A stretch of DNA of 27,354 nt from Bacteroidota bacterium. GTDB taxonomy: Bacteria > Bacteroidota > Bacteroidia > Chitinophagales > Saprospiraceae. Shown here piece by piece: positions 7,801-15,187 of the stretch. Under the pieces are notes generated by a model that saw nothing but the letters and a program-made list of their open reading frames with translations, searched no databases and had not been told where the DNA came from. The stretch is from contig JAKQGD010000057.1 of the NCBI GenBank assembly GCA_029573365.1, forward strand, positions 1 through 27,354, read 5' to 3'. The translations under genes and the position numbers were made by a program. Within the stretch, counting starts at the first letter, position 1, and each line of letters begins with the position of its first letter.

Positions 7801-8189
7801 TCAACATCGAAGGAGAGAGGTTTGTCCTGACGCAAGATGACCTGGAGATCAGTTTTGATGACGTACCCGGCTGGCAGGTGGCTATAGACAGGGATATAAC
7901 TGTGGCTTTGGATGTACACCTGACAGACGAACTTGTGGCCGAAGGTATAGCTAGGGAACTCGTCAACAGAATACAGAATCTGCGAAAATCCCGGGATTTT
8001 AACGTGACTGACAGGATCGTGGTGACCATCGAGGAGCACGAAATAATTATGCCCGCCCTGCAGTGGTATTCTGATTATATCAAAGGCGAGGTACTGGCCG
8101 ATGTTTTGATTCTGTCAAAATCTCCGGAAGGCGAAACCGTTGAAATTACTGAGGAGGTGAGCCTCAAAATCGCTGTTAGCCAGATTTAA
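4830..8189 (+). CDS. ileS: Isoleucyl-tRNA synthetase, type 2 (IleRS2)
   Basis: The cytoplasmic class I synthetase attaches isoleucine to tRNA-Ile. The product has 1119 residues, normal for the long type-2 form of Bacteroidota. The first signature lies in GPPSANGKPGIHHVMGR, with GIHH at 57-60 in place of the usual HxGH. GGWDTHGLP follows near residue 84; WDTHGLP is the type-2/eukaryote-like form. The CP1 editing domain shows TTPWTLPANTAL and GTGVVHTAPTFGADD. KMSKR at 667-671 is the second ATP-binding signature. The tail after about 720 is the anticodon-binding region plus the C-terminal extension. The ATG follows a TACCTTTG promoter. Type-2 IleRS are naturally insensitive to mupirocin, and published work links a GxHH signature to especially strong resistance; whether this protein behaves so is inference. 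Confidence 0.97.
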   Translation: MAKYNDDMKQLDLPEIDRQILRFWKDNDIFNKSVDQRPKNKSFVFYEGPPSANGKPGIHHVMGRTVKDLFCRFQTMKGRRVERKGGWDTHGLPIELSVEKELGISKDDIGTKISVDEYNAKCRETVMQYKDLWDDITIKMGFWVDLNDPYITFTNEYMESVWWLLHRLYQKGLLYKGYTIQPYSPAAGTGLSSHELNQPGCYKMVKDTTVVAQFLTLAETLPSSLQGHGDVFILAWTTTPWTLPANTALTVGPSITYQLIKTYNRYTHKPINVILAKDTVALQFKEGYEQTDSIDKLFSYNPDDKTIPYYLITEVKGAELIGVRYEQLLKYATPYQNPENAFRVISGHFVTTEDGTGVVHTAPTFGADDARAAREATPPVPAMLVLDETGNPVPLVDLKGKFRDELDEIGGKYVKNEYYPDETAPEKSVDADIVIKLKTENKAFDSRKYEHSYPHCWRTDKPVLYYPLDSWFIRSTAMKDKMIELNKTIQWKPEHTGEKRFGNWLENLNDWNLSRSRYWGIPLPIWRTDDADEEICIDSIETLKEEISKANTKLGLSQTIPADLHRPYIDEIILVSRSGRPMKRELDLIDVWFDSGAMPYAQWHYPMENRDLIDKGTTFPADFIAEGVDQTRGWFFTLHAIASMAFESVAFKTVVSNGLVLDKNGTKMSKRLGNVIDPFDTIASYGADATRWYMISNAQPWDNLKFDLDGIDEVRRKFFGTLFNTYSFFALYANIDGFTYVEKSIPLAERQEIDRWIISRLHSLVVEVEAEYASYEPTNATRQIMTFVDQHLSNWYVRLCRRRFWKGDYSQDKIAAYQTLYECLSTLSKLMAPVAPMFSDWLYRNLNNSTKLEGHESVHLTDFPVPVKEYIDAALEQRMDYAQRISSLVLSIRKKVGHRVRQPLTKILLPIIDPEFIGQVDAVKDLILSETNVKSIEYITDTDGIIRKKAKANFKTLGKLLGKHMKEGARLISEFDTATISNLEKTGQHVLNIEGERFVLTQDDLEISFDDVPGWQVAIDRDITVALDVHLTDELVAEGIARELVNRIQNLRKSRDFNVTDRIVVTIEEHEIIMPALQWYSDYIKGEVLADVLILSKSPEGETVEITEEVSLKIAVSQI

Positions 8190-8263
8190 AAGGCGTATAG
8201 TATCTGTTGCTCCCAAGCTGATTTTACTGATTAGTGGCCGGCCGCAATTGATGAGCCTGGTAA

Positions 8264-9187
8264 TTATTTGGGATTCTGATTTAAAATATTCAGCATCCAC
8301 GAGCAAAGGTTTTTAACCCCCTCTTCGTTGAGGTGCTGACCGTCCGAAAAATGGATGGTGTCTGTAAACTTTCCCTGTGCATTAAAATTGGTGTACCGGG
8401 CTTTACCGGTCATAAGACTGTCAAAATAAACATTCTGACCACAACTATTATACAAAGCCGGCACAACTGGTGACTGCACAAGCCACAGTCGGATATTATT
8501 TCGTTGCATCAGTCTTGTGATTTTGTCGAGGGCTTCCAGCTGTCTTGATTTGATGTCACAATGGTAATCGTTGCCCGCTGATTTGTCATACGGTTTTTCC
8601 TCTGTCTGCACAAAACCGCCAGTTATGTATTTCTGACCCTTTACCGGCCGGGCGAAACGCTCTTCCATACCGGCCAACTTTGTTGCCATAGAAAATATCA
8701 GCGTATTGACGATGCGTATGTCGTTGATGCCGCACTTGCTGTACGCAAACATTTCCGGCAATGAGGGAGCATTTGATACAAGGTCTATGGCCGATTCTAT
8801 GCCGTCATTTGAAAAAATATCAGGGTTGACCTCCATGACCACCGTTTTGGGCAACATACCGGGAAGGTGTTTTTCAAGAATTGCCAGACTTTGTACCGGT
8901 GTCTGATTACTGGAGCCAAGATTAAAGCAGTTGTAACCAGCATCCTCAAAAATACGAGTGTCAAAACTTCTGTATGCCCTCGAAGAGCCAATAAACAGGA
9001 TATCTATATTTTTGTTGTCTTTTGCCTCTATGAGTCTGAGGTTCTCAAACCCGTTGCCACCATAGGTATAAACGAGATTTTTACGGGATGCCGGTGGCAT
9101 CAGCCATCCTGCCATGGTCATCATCAGGATATAGGCCGCTGTTGCTGCCACAGTAAAAACCACTATATTTTTGAAAAATTTTTCCAT
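8264..9187 (-). CDS. SGNH/AlgJ-like membrane-anchored protein, partner of the MBOAT
   Basis: The protein has 307 residues. One N-terminal hydrophobic helix (about 8-30) anchors it, with the rest periplasmic. Residues 62-76 (DILFIGSSRAYRSFD) form the block-I nucleophile region, with Ser69 aligned to the GDS serine of SGNH hydrolases. FSDGQHLNEEG near the end supplies the D282-x-x-H285 pair of the triad. This matches AlgJ/AlgX/DltD-type proteins, which receive an acyl group from an MBOAT and place it on an extracytoplasmic glycan or polymer. It starts 3 bases after the MBOAT stop, so the two are surely cotranscribed. The acceptor cannot be told; alginate is unlikely, as no other alginate gene is nearby. 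It is convergent with ileS. Confidence 0.82.
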   Translation of the reverse strand: MEKFFKNIVVFTVAATAAYILMMTMAGWLMPPASRKNLVYTYGGNGFENLRLIEAKDNKNIDILFIGSSRAYRSFDTRIFEDAGYNCFNLGSSNQTPVQSLAILEKHLPGMLPKTVVMEVNPDIFSNDGIESAIDLVSNAPSLPEMFAYSKCGINDIRIVNTLIFSMATKLAGMEERFARPVKGQKYITGGFVQTEEKPYDKSAGNDYHCDIKSRQLEALDKITRLMQRNNIRLWLVQSPVVPALYNSCGQNVYFDSLMTGKARYTNFNAQGKFTDTIHFSDGQHLNEEGVKNLCSWMLNILNQNPK

Positions 9188-9190
9188 GGA

Positions 9191-10642
9191 TCAAAACTGA
9201 AAATAAATAAATGGCGAGCCTCCTCTGTGCATATACAGTCCGGTAAGGAAAATTAAAAGGGAGTAAAAAGTCCATCTTAAACTGCGGTGCTTTGCAGCAA
9301 AGGTTTTTTCTATGGCATACGCCCCCTCACGGCCCACCCATTCTGTGGCCACAAAAAACCCCAACAACCCCAGAGTAATGATTACCTGCCCCTGGCTGTA
9401 ATATGCTCCACCCTCAAAAACAGATGCCGAAAATATCCTGCTGTATATAGTCATTGCCTCGCCGACAGTATGTGACCTGAAAAGAATCCATAGCAACATG
9501 ACCAGCAAAAAATTGAGGCACATCCTCAGGAGGTTCCCCGGCCCGGGCAACGTTTTCCCGGCGTCAGCAACCTCCAGATGAATCCTGTTTTTTTTCATAA
9601 CAAGCAAAGGAAGAAACAGCAAGGCATTTGCCAGTCCCCACAAGATAAAAGTCCAGTTGGCCCCGTGCCAGAATCCGCTGATGACAAAAACCAAAAGTAT
9701 ATTTCTGGTCTTTTTTACTTCAGATCCCTGATTGCCACCAAGTGGTACATACATATAGTCTCTAAACCACGTGGAAAGAGAGATATGCCACCGACGCCAG
9801 AACTCGGCAATATCGCGGGAAAAATACGGAAAAGAAAAGTTTTTCATCAGTTCAAAACCCATCAATCGGGCTGTGCCTATGGCAATATCCGAATATCCTG
9901 AAAAATCGCCATATATCTGAAAACTGAAGAAAAAGGCCCCCAGCAAAAGAGTGCCGCCCGGCTGGGTGTCATACTGGTTGAAGATGGCATCTGCCAGCAC
10001 TCCGCAGTTGTCTGCTATAACAAGTTTTTTGAAAAATCCCCACAATATTTGCCTGCAACCATTTACCGCAGCGGTATAATCAAAATTATGCTGGTTAAAA
10101 AACTGTGGAAGCAGATTACCGGCCCTCTCTATAGGCCCGGCCACCAGTTGTGGGAAAAAGCTGACATAGGCCCCAAAAGCGAGAAGGTCACTTGTGGGCT
10201 CTATCCGTCGACGGTACACATCGACAGTGTAACTCATGGTCTGAAAAGTGTAAAATGAAATGCCCACGGGGAGGACAAGGTTAAGGCTGCTGACTGACAG
10301 TTCGTGGCCCATAAGCCTGAAAGCATCCTGAAATCCTGAAATAAAAAAATTATAATACTTAAAAAATCCAAGGATGCATAGATTGGCTGCAAGGCTGATA
10401 AAAAGAATTGCTTTTCGTCTCCTTTCATTTTTTGGAAGGTTTATGGCCAGTCCGCAACTAAAATCTACCAACGTGCTTATGGCCAGTAAAACAAGGTAAC
10501 GTGGATCCCACCAGCCATAAAACACATAGCTGACAACGAGTAAAAAGGTATTTCTTACCCTTAGATTACCAGAAAAAACAAACCAGTATAATACAAAGAC
10601 GAGCGGAAAAAAGACGGCAAAATCGATGGAATTGAAAAGCAC
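9191..10642 (-). CDS. MBOAT-family O-acyltransferase (AlgI-like)
   Basis: A polytopic inner-membrane protein of 483 residues that moves acyl groups, usually acetyl, across the membrane for transfer to an extracytoplasmic polymer. Family marks are FFPQLVAGPIERA, FSGYSDIAIGTARLMG, EFWRRWHISLSTWFRDY with His286, and GFWHGANWTFILWG, whose His326 is the conserved catalytic histidine. The N-terminus (LFNSIDFAVFFPLVFVLYW) is typical for the family's full length. The first codon is GTG at 10640-10642; no ATG lies close upstream. The gene follows the kinase gene by 23 bases and precedes the SGNH-type partner by 3, so it is probably part of the run starting at 12919. The substrate is unknown. Confidence 0.92.
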   Translation of the reverse strand: MLFNSIDFAVFFPLVFVLYWFVFSGNLRVRNTFLLVVSYVFYGWWDPRYLVLLAISTLVDFSCGLAINLPKNERRRKAILFISLAANLCILGFFKYYNFFISGFQDAFRLMGHELSVSSLNLVLPVGISFYTFQTMSYTVDVYRRRIEPTSDLLAFGAYVSFFPQLVAGPIERAGNLLPQFFNQHNFDYTAAVNGCRQILWGFFKKLVIADNCGVLADAIFNQYDTQPGGTLLLGAFFFSFQIYGDFSGYSDIAIGTARLMGFELMKNFSFPYFSRDIAEFWRRWHISLSTWFRDYMYVPLGGNQGSEVKKTRNILLVFVISGFWHGANWTFILWGLANALLFLPLLVMKKNRIHLEVADAGKTLPGPGNLLRMCLNFLLVMLLWILFRSHTVGEAMTIYSRIFSASVFEGGAYYSQGQVIITLGLLGFFVATEWVGREGAYAIEKTFAAKHRSLRWTFYSLLIFLTGLYMHRGGSPFIYFQF

Positions 10643-10665
10643 CTGGTCCTTGTTTTTATTAAATG

Positions 10666-11712
10666 TCAGAAAAGGTTGTCGATTCTTTTACGGTCTATGG
10701 CCTGAAGAGCCATAGTGCCACACCCTTGGACTACCTTACCCAGGCCGGCAAATTTTGGATCAGCAGTAACTCCTGCCTGCCACCGGGCGTAAATCTGCTG
10801 TGCTATCACTGCCAGTTTGAGCAAGCCGTAGGCAAAATACACCACACCGTCGCCAGGGTCTCTGCCTGAAGCCAGTGCATAATGGTGCATAAATCCCTCT
10901 CTTCCCGGGTTTCCGTCCCAGAGTGTGGGGCCAGGCATAACGGCTCTCAGCCAATCTGGATCGTTTTGGGTTACCCAATACCCCAGTGAACTTCCAAGGT
11001 CCATCAGCGGATCGCCAATCGTACTCATCTCCCAGTCCAGAATGGCTCTGACCTGCCACGTTTTTGTGTCAAACACCAGGTTGTCATACTTGAAATCGTT
11101 GTGTATCAGTGAAGCACCTGCCGGAGCCGGAATGTGGTCATTAAGCCAAAGAATCAGTTTTTCTACAGATCTTACTTCTCCGGTACGGGCTGATTCATAC
11201 CTACGGGTCCACCCCTCTATCTGCCTTTGCGGATAATTGTCTGGGTTGCCTAGTCCTGACAACCCTGCACCAGCATAATCAAAGCCATGAAGTTGCACAA
11301 ACTGGTCCGTAAATGTTCCAAATACGCCTGCCATGGTTTCTGCATCGGGTATGAGTTTTTCCGGTAGGCCAGCCCTGAGGATTGTTCCCTGCACGTATTC
11401 CATAATGTAAAAATCATCACCTATCACACCTGGGGCGTTGCAATAATGTATGGGGGCGGGCACTTGCAAACCGGCAGGATGCAGGGTTGAGAGTATCCTG
11501 AATTCCCTGCCCATGTCATGGCCTGATTTTACATTGGCACCGACAGGTGGTCTACGCAATACCAGTTTTTTTTCGTCGTTTATGGTGAGCAGATAGGTGA
11601 GGTTTGAGTATCCGCCGGAAAACTTCTTTATCTGCAGCGTATCGGTGTGTATTCCGACCTTATCGATGAGATACCTCCTCAGTGCCTCTTCATCAGGGTT
11701 ATAATCAGCCAT
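10666..11712 (-). CDS. APH-family kinase, ACAD10/LvaA-like (putative 4-hydroxyacyl-CoA kinase)
   Basis: The protein has 348 residues with an aminoglycoside-phosphotransferase fold: a Gly-rich FSGGYSNLTYLL loop at about 31-42, the ATP-binding-lysine region near KKLVLRRPP, the catalytic HNDFKYDN at 204-211 (Asp206 as base), and DWEMSTIGDPLMD at 226-238 with the metal-binding Asp226. In human ACAD10/ACAD11 an APH domain is fused to an acyl-CoA dehydrogenase; in Pseudomonas putida LvaA (kinase) works with LvaC (dehydrogenase-like) to phosphorylate and remove the 4-hydroxyl of 4-hydroxyvaleryl-CoA. Here the gene overlaps the dehydrogenase gene by 8 bases, so the same pairing is likely. The exact substrate is inferred. 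Antibiotic resistance is not suggested by this context. Confidence 0.85.
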   Translation of the reverse strand: MADYNPDEEALRRYLIDKVGIHTDTLQIKKFSGGYSNLTYLLTINDEKKLVLRRPPVGANVKSGHDMGREFRILSTLHPAGLQVPAPIHYCNAPGVIGDDFYIMEYVQGTILRAGLPEKLIPDAETMAGVFGTFTDQFVQLHGFDYAGAGLSGLGNPDNYPQRQIEGWTRRYESARTGEVRSVEKLILWLNDHIPAPAGASLIHNDFKYDNLVFDTKTWQVRAILDWEMSTIGDPLMDLGSSLGYWVTQNDPDWLRAVMPGPTLWDGNPGREGFMHHYALASGRDPGDGVVYFAYGLLKLAVIAQQIYARWQAGVTADPKFAGLGKVVQGCGTMALQAIDRKRIDNLF

Positions 11713-12919
11713 GGCCTGAGTGTTTTGTGTATTTCTTCAGAATTTCCTTAGCTACACGCACCTTGTGTGTTTCGTCAGGGCCGTCATAAATCCTGGCTGC
11801 ACGTTCGTGTCTGTACCACCACCCCAAAATAATGTCATCTGTGACACCCAGAGCCCCGTGCACCTGGATGGCTCTGTCCAGTGTTTTTTGAAGGACATTG
11901 GCCACATAAAACTTGATGATGGAGATCTCTACCCTGGCCTGTTCCTGGCCTTTCTGGTCTATTTTCCTGGCAGCATCGAGTACCAGCATTCTTGCTGCAT
12001 TTATCTCAGCCCTGAGTTCGGCAATCCATATCTGTATAGCCTGTTTTTCTGCCAGTGGCTTGCCCGGGGACATCATCCTTTGTACCGCATAGGAGCACAT
12101 CATGTCAAAAGCTCTCTCACAAATGCCCAGCCATCTCATGCAGTGGTGGATCCTGCCGGGACCGAGTCTGCTTTGGGCGATGGCAAATCCCTCACCTTCG
12201 CCACCCAGAATGTTTTCATACGGAACCCGGCATCGGTCGTATCTGATTTCTGCATGCGAAAAATACCCTCCTCCTGCTTCGCCCATAACCGGTATATTGC
12301 GGACCAGCTGAAAACCAGGTGTATCCGCAGGTACGATAATCTGGCTCGCCCTTTTGTATGGATTGGGATTTTCGGGATCCGTGACCGCCATGACTATGGC
12401 AAACATAGCTCCGTCTGCTGACGAAGTAAACCATTTGTGGCCACTGATTACCCATTCATCGCCCTCCCTGACCGCCACCGTGTCCATCATCAAGGGATTC
12501 GATCCGGCGTTTCCCGGCTCAGTCATTGAAAAACAACTTCGGATTTGGCCCTTCACCAGCGGCAGAAGGTAGGTTGATTTTTGCTTTTCTGTGCCAAATT
12601 CGTGCAAAATTTCCATGTTGCCGGCATCAGGTGCCTGACAGTTAAAGATATAGTGCCCTGCCGGACTCATGCCCAGAATTCCACTCAGTCGGCCATGTTG
12701 CTCATGGGTCAGGCCCAGGCCCCCGTATTCAGTATGCATCTGGGGAGCCCAAAGTCCCAGAGACCTCACTTCATCCCGCAAACCTTCCAGCACGATGCTT
12801 GCCTTATCCCAGGTCATACTGACCAGGTCATTGTCTATGGGCAGGACTTTTTCTTTGATGAAGGATTCGGCTCTAGCCAGGATGTGGTCTGTTTCTTCCA
12901 TGGGCATATGACGTGTCAT
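11705..12919 (-). CDS. Acyl-CoA dehydrogenase, ACAD10/11-LvaC-like
   Basis: A flavoprotein of about 404 residues. Marks in order: LGLWAPQMHTEYGGLGLTHEQ, CFSMTEPGNAGSNP (FAD/substrate loop), EWVISGHKWFTSSADGA, LGPGRIHHCMRWLG (FAD-contact helix), QVHGALGVTDD, and RIYDGPDETHKV near the C-terminus. At the last site most short/medium-chain dehydrogenases have the catalytic Glu in a YEGT/YEGS context; here it is Asp followed by GPDE, the form I associate with ACAD10/11-type enzymes. The frame stays open upstream into ligA's region. A TAATTTTG -7 box at 12945-12938 argues for ATG 12919 (or 12907) as the start, because ATG 12955 would lie upstream of it. It overlaps the kinase gene by 8 bases. The proposed job is removing phosphate from 4-phosphoacyl-CoA, or ordinary fatty-acid dehydrogenation. 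Confidence 0.88.
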   Translation of the reverse strand: MTRHMPMEETDHILARAESFIKEKVLPIDNDLVSMTWDKASIVLEGLRDEVRSLGLWAPQMHTEYGGLGLTHEQHGRLSGILGMSPAGHYIFNCQAPDAGNMEILHEFGTEKQKSTYLLPLVKGQIRSCFSMTEPGNAGSNPLMMDTVAVREGDEWVISGHKWFTSSADGAMFAIVMAVTDPENPNPYKRASQIIVPADTPGFQLVRNIPVMGEAGGGYFSHAEIRYDRCRVPYENILGGEGEGFAIAQSRLGPGRIHHCMRWLGICERAFDMMCSYAVQRMMSPGKPLAEKQAIQIWIAELRAEINAARMLVLDAARKIDQKGQEQARVEISIIKFYVANVLQKTLDRAIQVHGALGVTDDIILGWWYRHERAARIYDGPDETHKVRVAKEILKKYTKHSGHG

Positions 12920-12937
12920 CTGTGATGTATTTGACTT

Positions 12938-12945
12938 CAAAATTA
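12938..12945 (-). promoter_or_regulatory. Predicted -7 box (TAATTTTG) for the acyl-CoA dehydrogenase operon
   Basis: Read on the minus strand, TAATTTTG fits TAnnTTTG exactly and lies 18 bases upstream of the ATG at 12919. No strong -33 TTG is seen at ideal spacing. It is divergent from the ligA promoter about 80 bases away. Confidence 0.55.
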
Positions 12946-13001
12946 CACATTTCATCCGAAATGCCCTCCGGCTCTTTTGATTTGTTGTATCCGACATCTC
13001 C

Positions 13002-13031
13002 TTGCCCAAATGGATAATAGTTGTACATTTG
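13002..13031 (+). promoter_or_regulatory. Predicted ligA promoter (TTG-N19-TACATTTG)
   Basis: TTG at 13002-13004, a 19-base spacer and TACATTTG at 13024-13031 match both elements of the Bacteroidota sigma-A promoter. The ATG at 13052 follows 20 bases later. Confidence 0.75.
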
Positions 13032-13051
13032 AAGCCTAAACCATCTGCAAT

Positions 13052-15175
13052 ATGTACACTCCGGAATCTCAGCAACAATTTGTTGAACTTTCGAAAAAAT
13101 TTCTGCAGTCTCCCGCCGGAAGAGACGATATGGACCAGCTCAGAGCATGTCTGATTTTTCACGAAAGGAAGTATTATATTGAGGACAATCCCCTCCTTTC
13201 TGATTTTGAATATGACAAACTGTACCATCGGCTTGTAGAGCTGGAAGAACAGTTTCCAGACCGTATCACGCCTGATTCGCCTACACAACGCGTAAGTACC
13301 GACCTGTCAGGTGACTTCCCGCCTGTGCAGCACTTGGTGCCTATGCTGTCTCTTGACAACTCCTACAACGAAGATGACCTGAGGAGTTTTGACAATGCAG
13401 TCAGAAAACTTTGCGGCCTTCCGGCCAATGTGGACATAGCTTACTGTGTGGAACCCAAATTTGATGGCGGCAGCATTTCCCTTGTTTATGAAAACGACCT
13501 ACTGGTACGTGCCGCCACAAGGGGAAACGGAGCCACCGGCGAAGAAATCACTCCCAATGCAAGATCCCTTTCCAGTATTCCGCTCAGAGCCGGTTTTTTA
13601 CAACACGGCATCGTCAAGGCTGAACTCCGCGGTGAGGCTCTTATCAAAAAAGACAATTTCGAAAAGATAAACAAAGAAAGGGAAAAAGAAGGCCTCACCC
13701 TATTTGCAAATCCCCGCAATGCAGCCACAGGCGGACTCAGGACCAAGGACGCCAACGAAACACGTCGCAGAGGGCTGGAAGCTTTTGTTTACCAACTTGC
13801 CTACGCCGTTGATGCCCAGGGAAATGACATGTTGGCATCCCTTCAGACCCATCTGGCCGGCATAGAATTACTCGGAAGCCTGGGCTTTAAAATTCCCGAA
13901 AGGGAAAAAAAGCTTTGTACAAATATAAAGGAAGCCGGGGAGTTTATCCGATCATGGGAAGCGAGAAGAGACGACTACCACTATGAGATCGATGGCATGG
14001 TCCTAAAGGTCAATGAACTAAAACTCCAGGAGAAATGTGGATTTACCGCCCACCATCCTCGCTGGGCCATCGCCTTTAAATTTAAGGCTAAGCAGGCCAC
14101 CAGCAAATTGCTCTCTGTAGAATATCAGGTAGGTAAGATAGGGTCCATCACACCTGTGGCTAAGATCGAACCCGTGTATCTGGCTGGAGTGACCGTTTCT
14201 TCCATTTCGCTGCACAATGAGGAGTTTATACGCAGCAAAGATCTCAGGCTCGGAGATACGGTCCTGGTAGAAAGAGCCGGAGATGTGATTCCATATATTG
14301 TGAAATCATTTCCAGAGCTCAGAAAAGGAGACGAAAAACCCATAGAATTTCCGGCAGACTGTCCGGTAAATGACACCGGAAACCCGGTAAAGCTTACCCG
14401 TGAAGAAGGAGAAGCTGCATGGCGGTGCCCCGGCTGTGTGTGTGGAGCCCAGGATCTCCAAAAAATGATTTTTCATGTATCAAAGGAAGCCATGGAGATC
14501 GACGGCTTTGGCAAATCATACGTCGAGAGATTTTATTCGCTGGGATGGGTCAAAGATATCAGCGACCTCTACAGGCTGGATTACGACAAGATAGCCGCCC
14601 TGGAGGGCTTTGGGAGGAAATCGGCAGACAACCTTAAAGCCTCAATAGAAAAAGCCAAAAAAAATCCTATACACCGTCTCCTGCATTCGCTAAGCATACA
14701 TCACCTGGGTAAAAAAGCCAGCAAGCTCATATCCGAACAGATAGGTCATGTGCTGGAACTCAAGCATTGGCCTGTGGAAAAATATCTGGAAATAAAAGAC
14801 ATAGGACCTGTAGTGGCAGAAAATGTCAGAGCCTGGTTTGATACTCCCGAAAATGTAGAATTGCTCGAACGCATGGAATCATACGGGGTCAATCTGACTC
14901 AGACCGAAGAGGACAAACCTCTGTTGGCTGCTGAAGATGGAGTCCTGTTCGGTAAAACCATTCTGTTTACCGGCACACTGATGACACTGGGCCGAAAGGA
15001 GGCCGAAGAACTGGCCGCACGGTCCGGGGCAAAAAATATATCGGCCGTCAGCTCCAACCTGAATATCCTGGTGGTGGGCGAAAAAGCTGGTTCCAAGCTC
15101 AAAAAGGCCACAGAACTCGGAACCGTGGAGATATGGACAGAAGAAGAATTTTTACAAAAAACCGGAAGAGGCTGA
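13052..15175 (+). CDS. ligA: NAD-dependent DNA ligase
   Basis: The enzyme seals nicks in DNA using NAD+ during replication and repair. The product has 707 residues, slightly above the usual 660-700. Domains in order: the Ia NAD-binding region with YYIEDNPLLSDFEYDKLY (about 35-55); adenylation with the EPKFDGGS motif, Lys136 as AMP acceptor; the OB fold; the zinc-finger region (437-464); helix-hairpin-helix repeats (IAALEGFGRKSADNLKASI and the IKDIGPVVAENVRAWF segment); and a BRCT domain from about 630 (LFGKTILFTGTLMTLGRKEAEEL). The zinc finger is odd: Cys437 is followed by PVND instead of PxCG, and the second half has three Cys (459, 462, 464). A good promoter lies directly upstream. truA follows after 12 bases. 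Confidence 0.97.
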   Translation: MYTPESQQQFVELSKKFLQSPAGRDDMDQLRACLIFHERKYYIEDNPLLSDFEYDKLYHRLVELEEQFPDRITPDSPTQRVSTDLSGDFPPVQHLVPMLSLDNSYNEDDLRSFDNAVRKLCGLPANVDIAYCVEPKFDGGSISLVYENDLLVRAATRGNGATGEEITPNARSLSSIPLRAGFLQHGIVKAELRGEALIKKDNFEKINKEREKEGLTLFANPRNAATGGLRTKDANETRRRGLEAFVYQLAYAVDAQGNDMLASLQTHLAGIELLGSLGFKIPEREKKLCTNIKEAGEFIRSWEARRDDYHYEIDGMVLKVNELKLQEKCGFTAHHPRWAIAFKFKAKQATSKLLSVEYQVGKIGSITPVAKIEPVYLAGVTVSSISLHNEEFIRSKDLRLGDTVLVERAGDVIPYIVKSFPELRKGDEKPIEFPADCPVNDTGNPVKLTREEGEAAWRCPGCVCGAQDLQKMIFHVSKEAMEIDGFGKSYVERFYSLGWVKDISDLYRLDYDKIAALEGFGRKSADNLKASIEKAKKNPIHRLLHSLSIHHLGKKASKLISEQIGHVLELKHWPVEKYLEIKDIGPVVAENVRAWFDTPENVELLERMESYGVNLTQTEEDKPLLAAEDGVLFGKTILFTGTLMTLGRKEAEELAARSGAKNISAVSSNLNILVVGEKAGSKLKKATELGTVEIWTEEEFLQKTGRG

Positions 15176-15187
15176 TCTTAGGTTGTT

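Noticed and set aside
7475..8029. 184-codon minus-strand frame inside ileS
   Set aside because: Ser/Leu-rich antisense shadow of a well-conserved synthetase.
8190..8263. Terminator between ileS and the SGNH gene
   Set aside because: No stem followed by a T-run could be found on either strand.
10666..11712. Aminoglycoside resistance kinase
   Set aside because: Fold matches, but overlap with an ACAD10/11-type dehydrogenase gene points to acyl-CoA metabolism.
11720..12421. 233-codon plus-strand frame inside the acyl-CoA dehydrogenase gene
   Set aside because: Antisense to a clear enzyme whose motifs occupy the other strand; no domain features of its own.
12956..13288. Extra N-terminal 111 codons of the acyl-CoA dehydrogenase frame
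   Set aside because: This stretch lies over ligA's start and promoter, lacks dehydrogenase sequence, and the -7 box at 12938-12945 places transcription start downstream of it.
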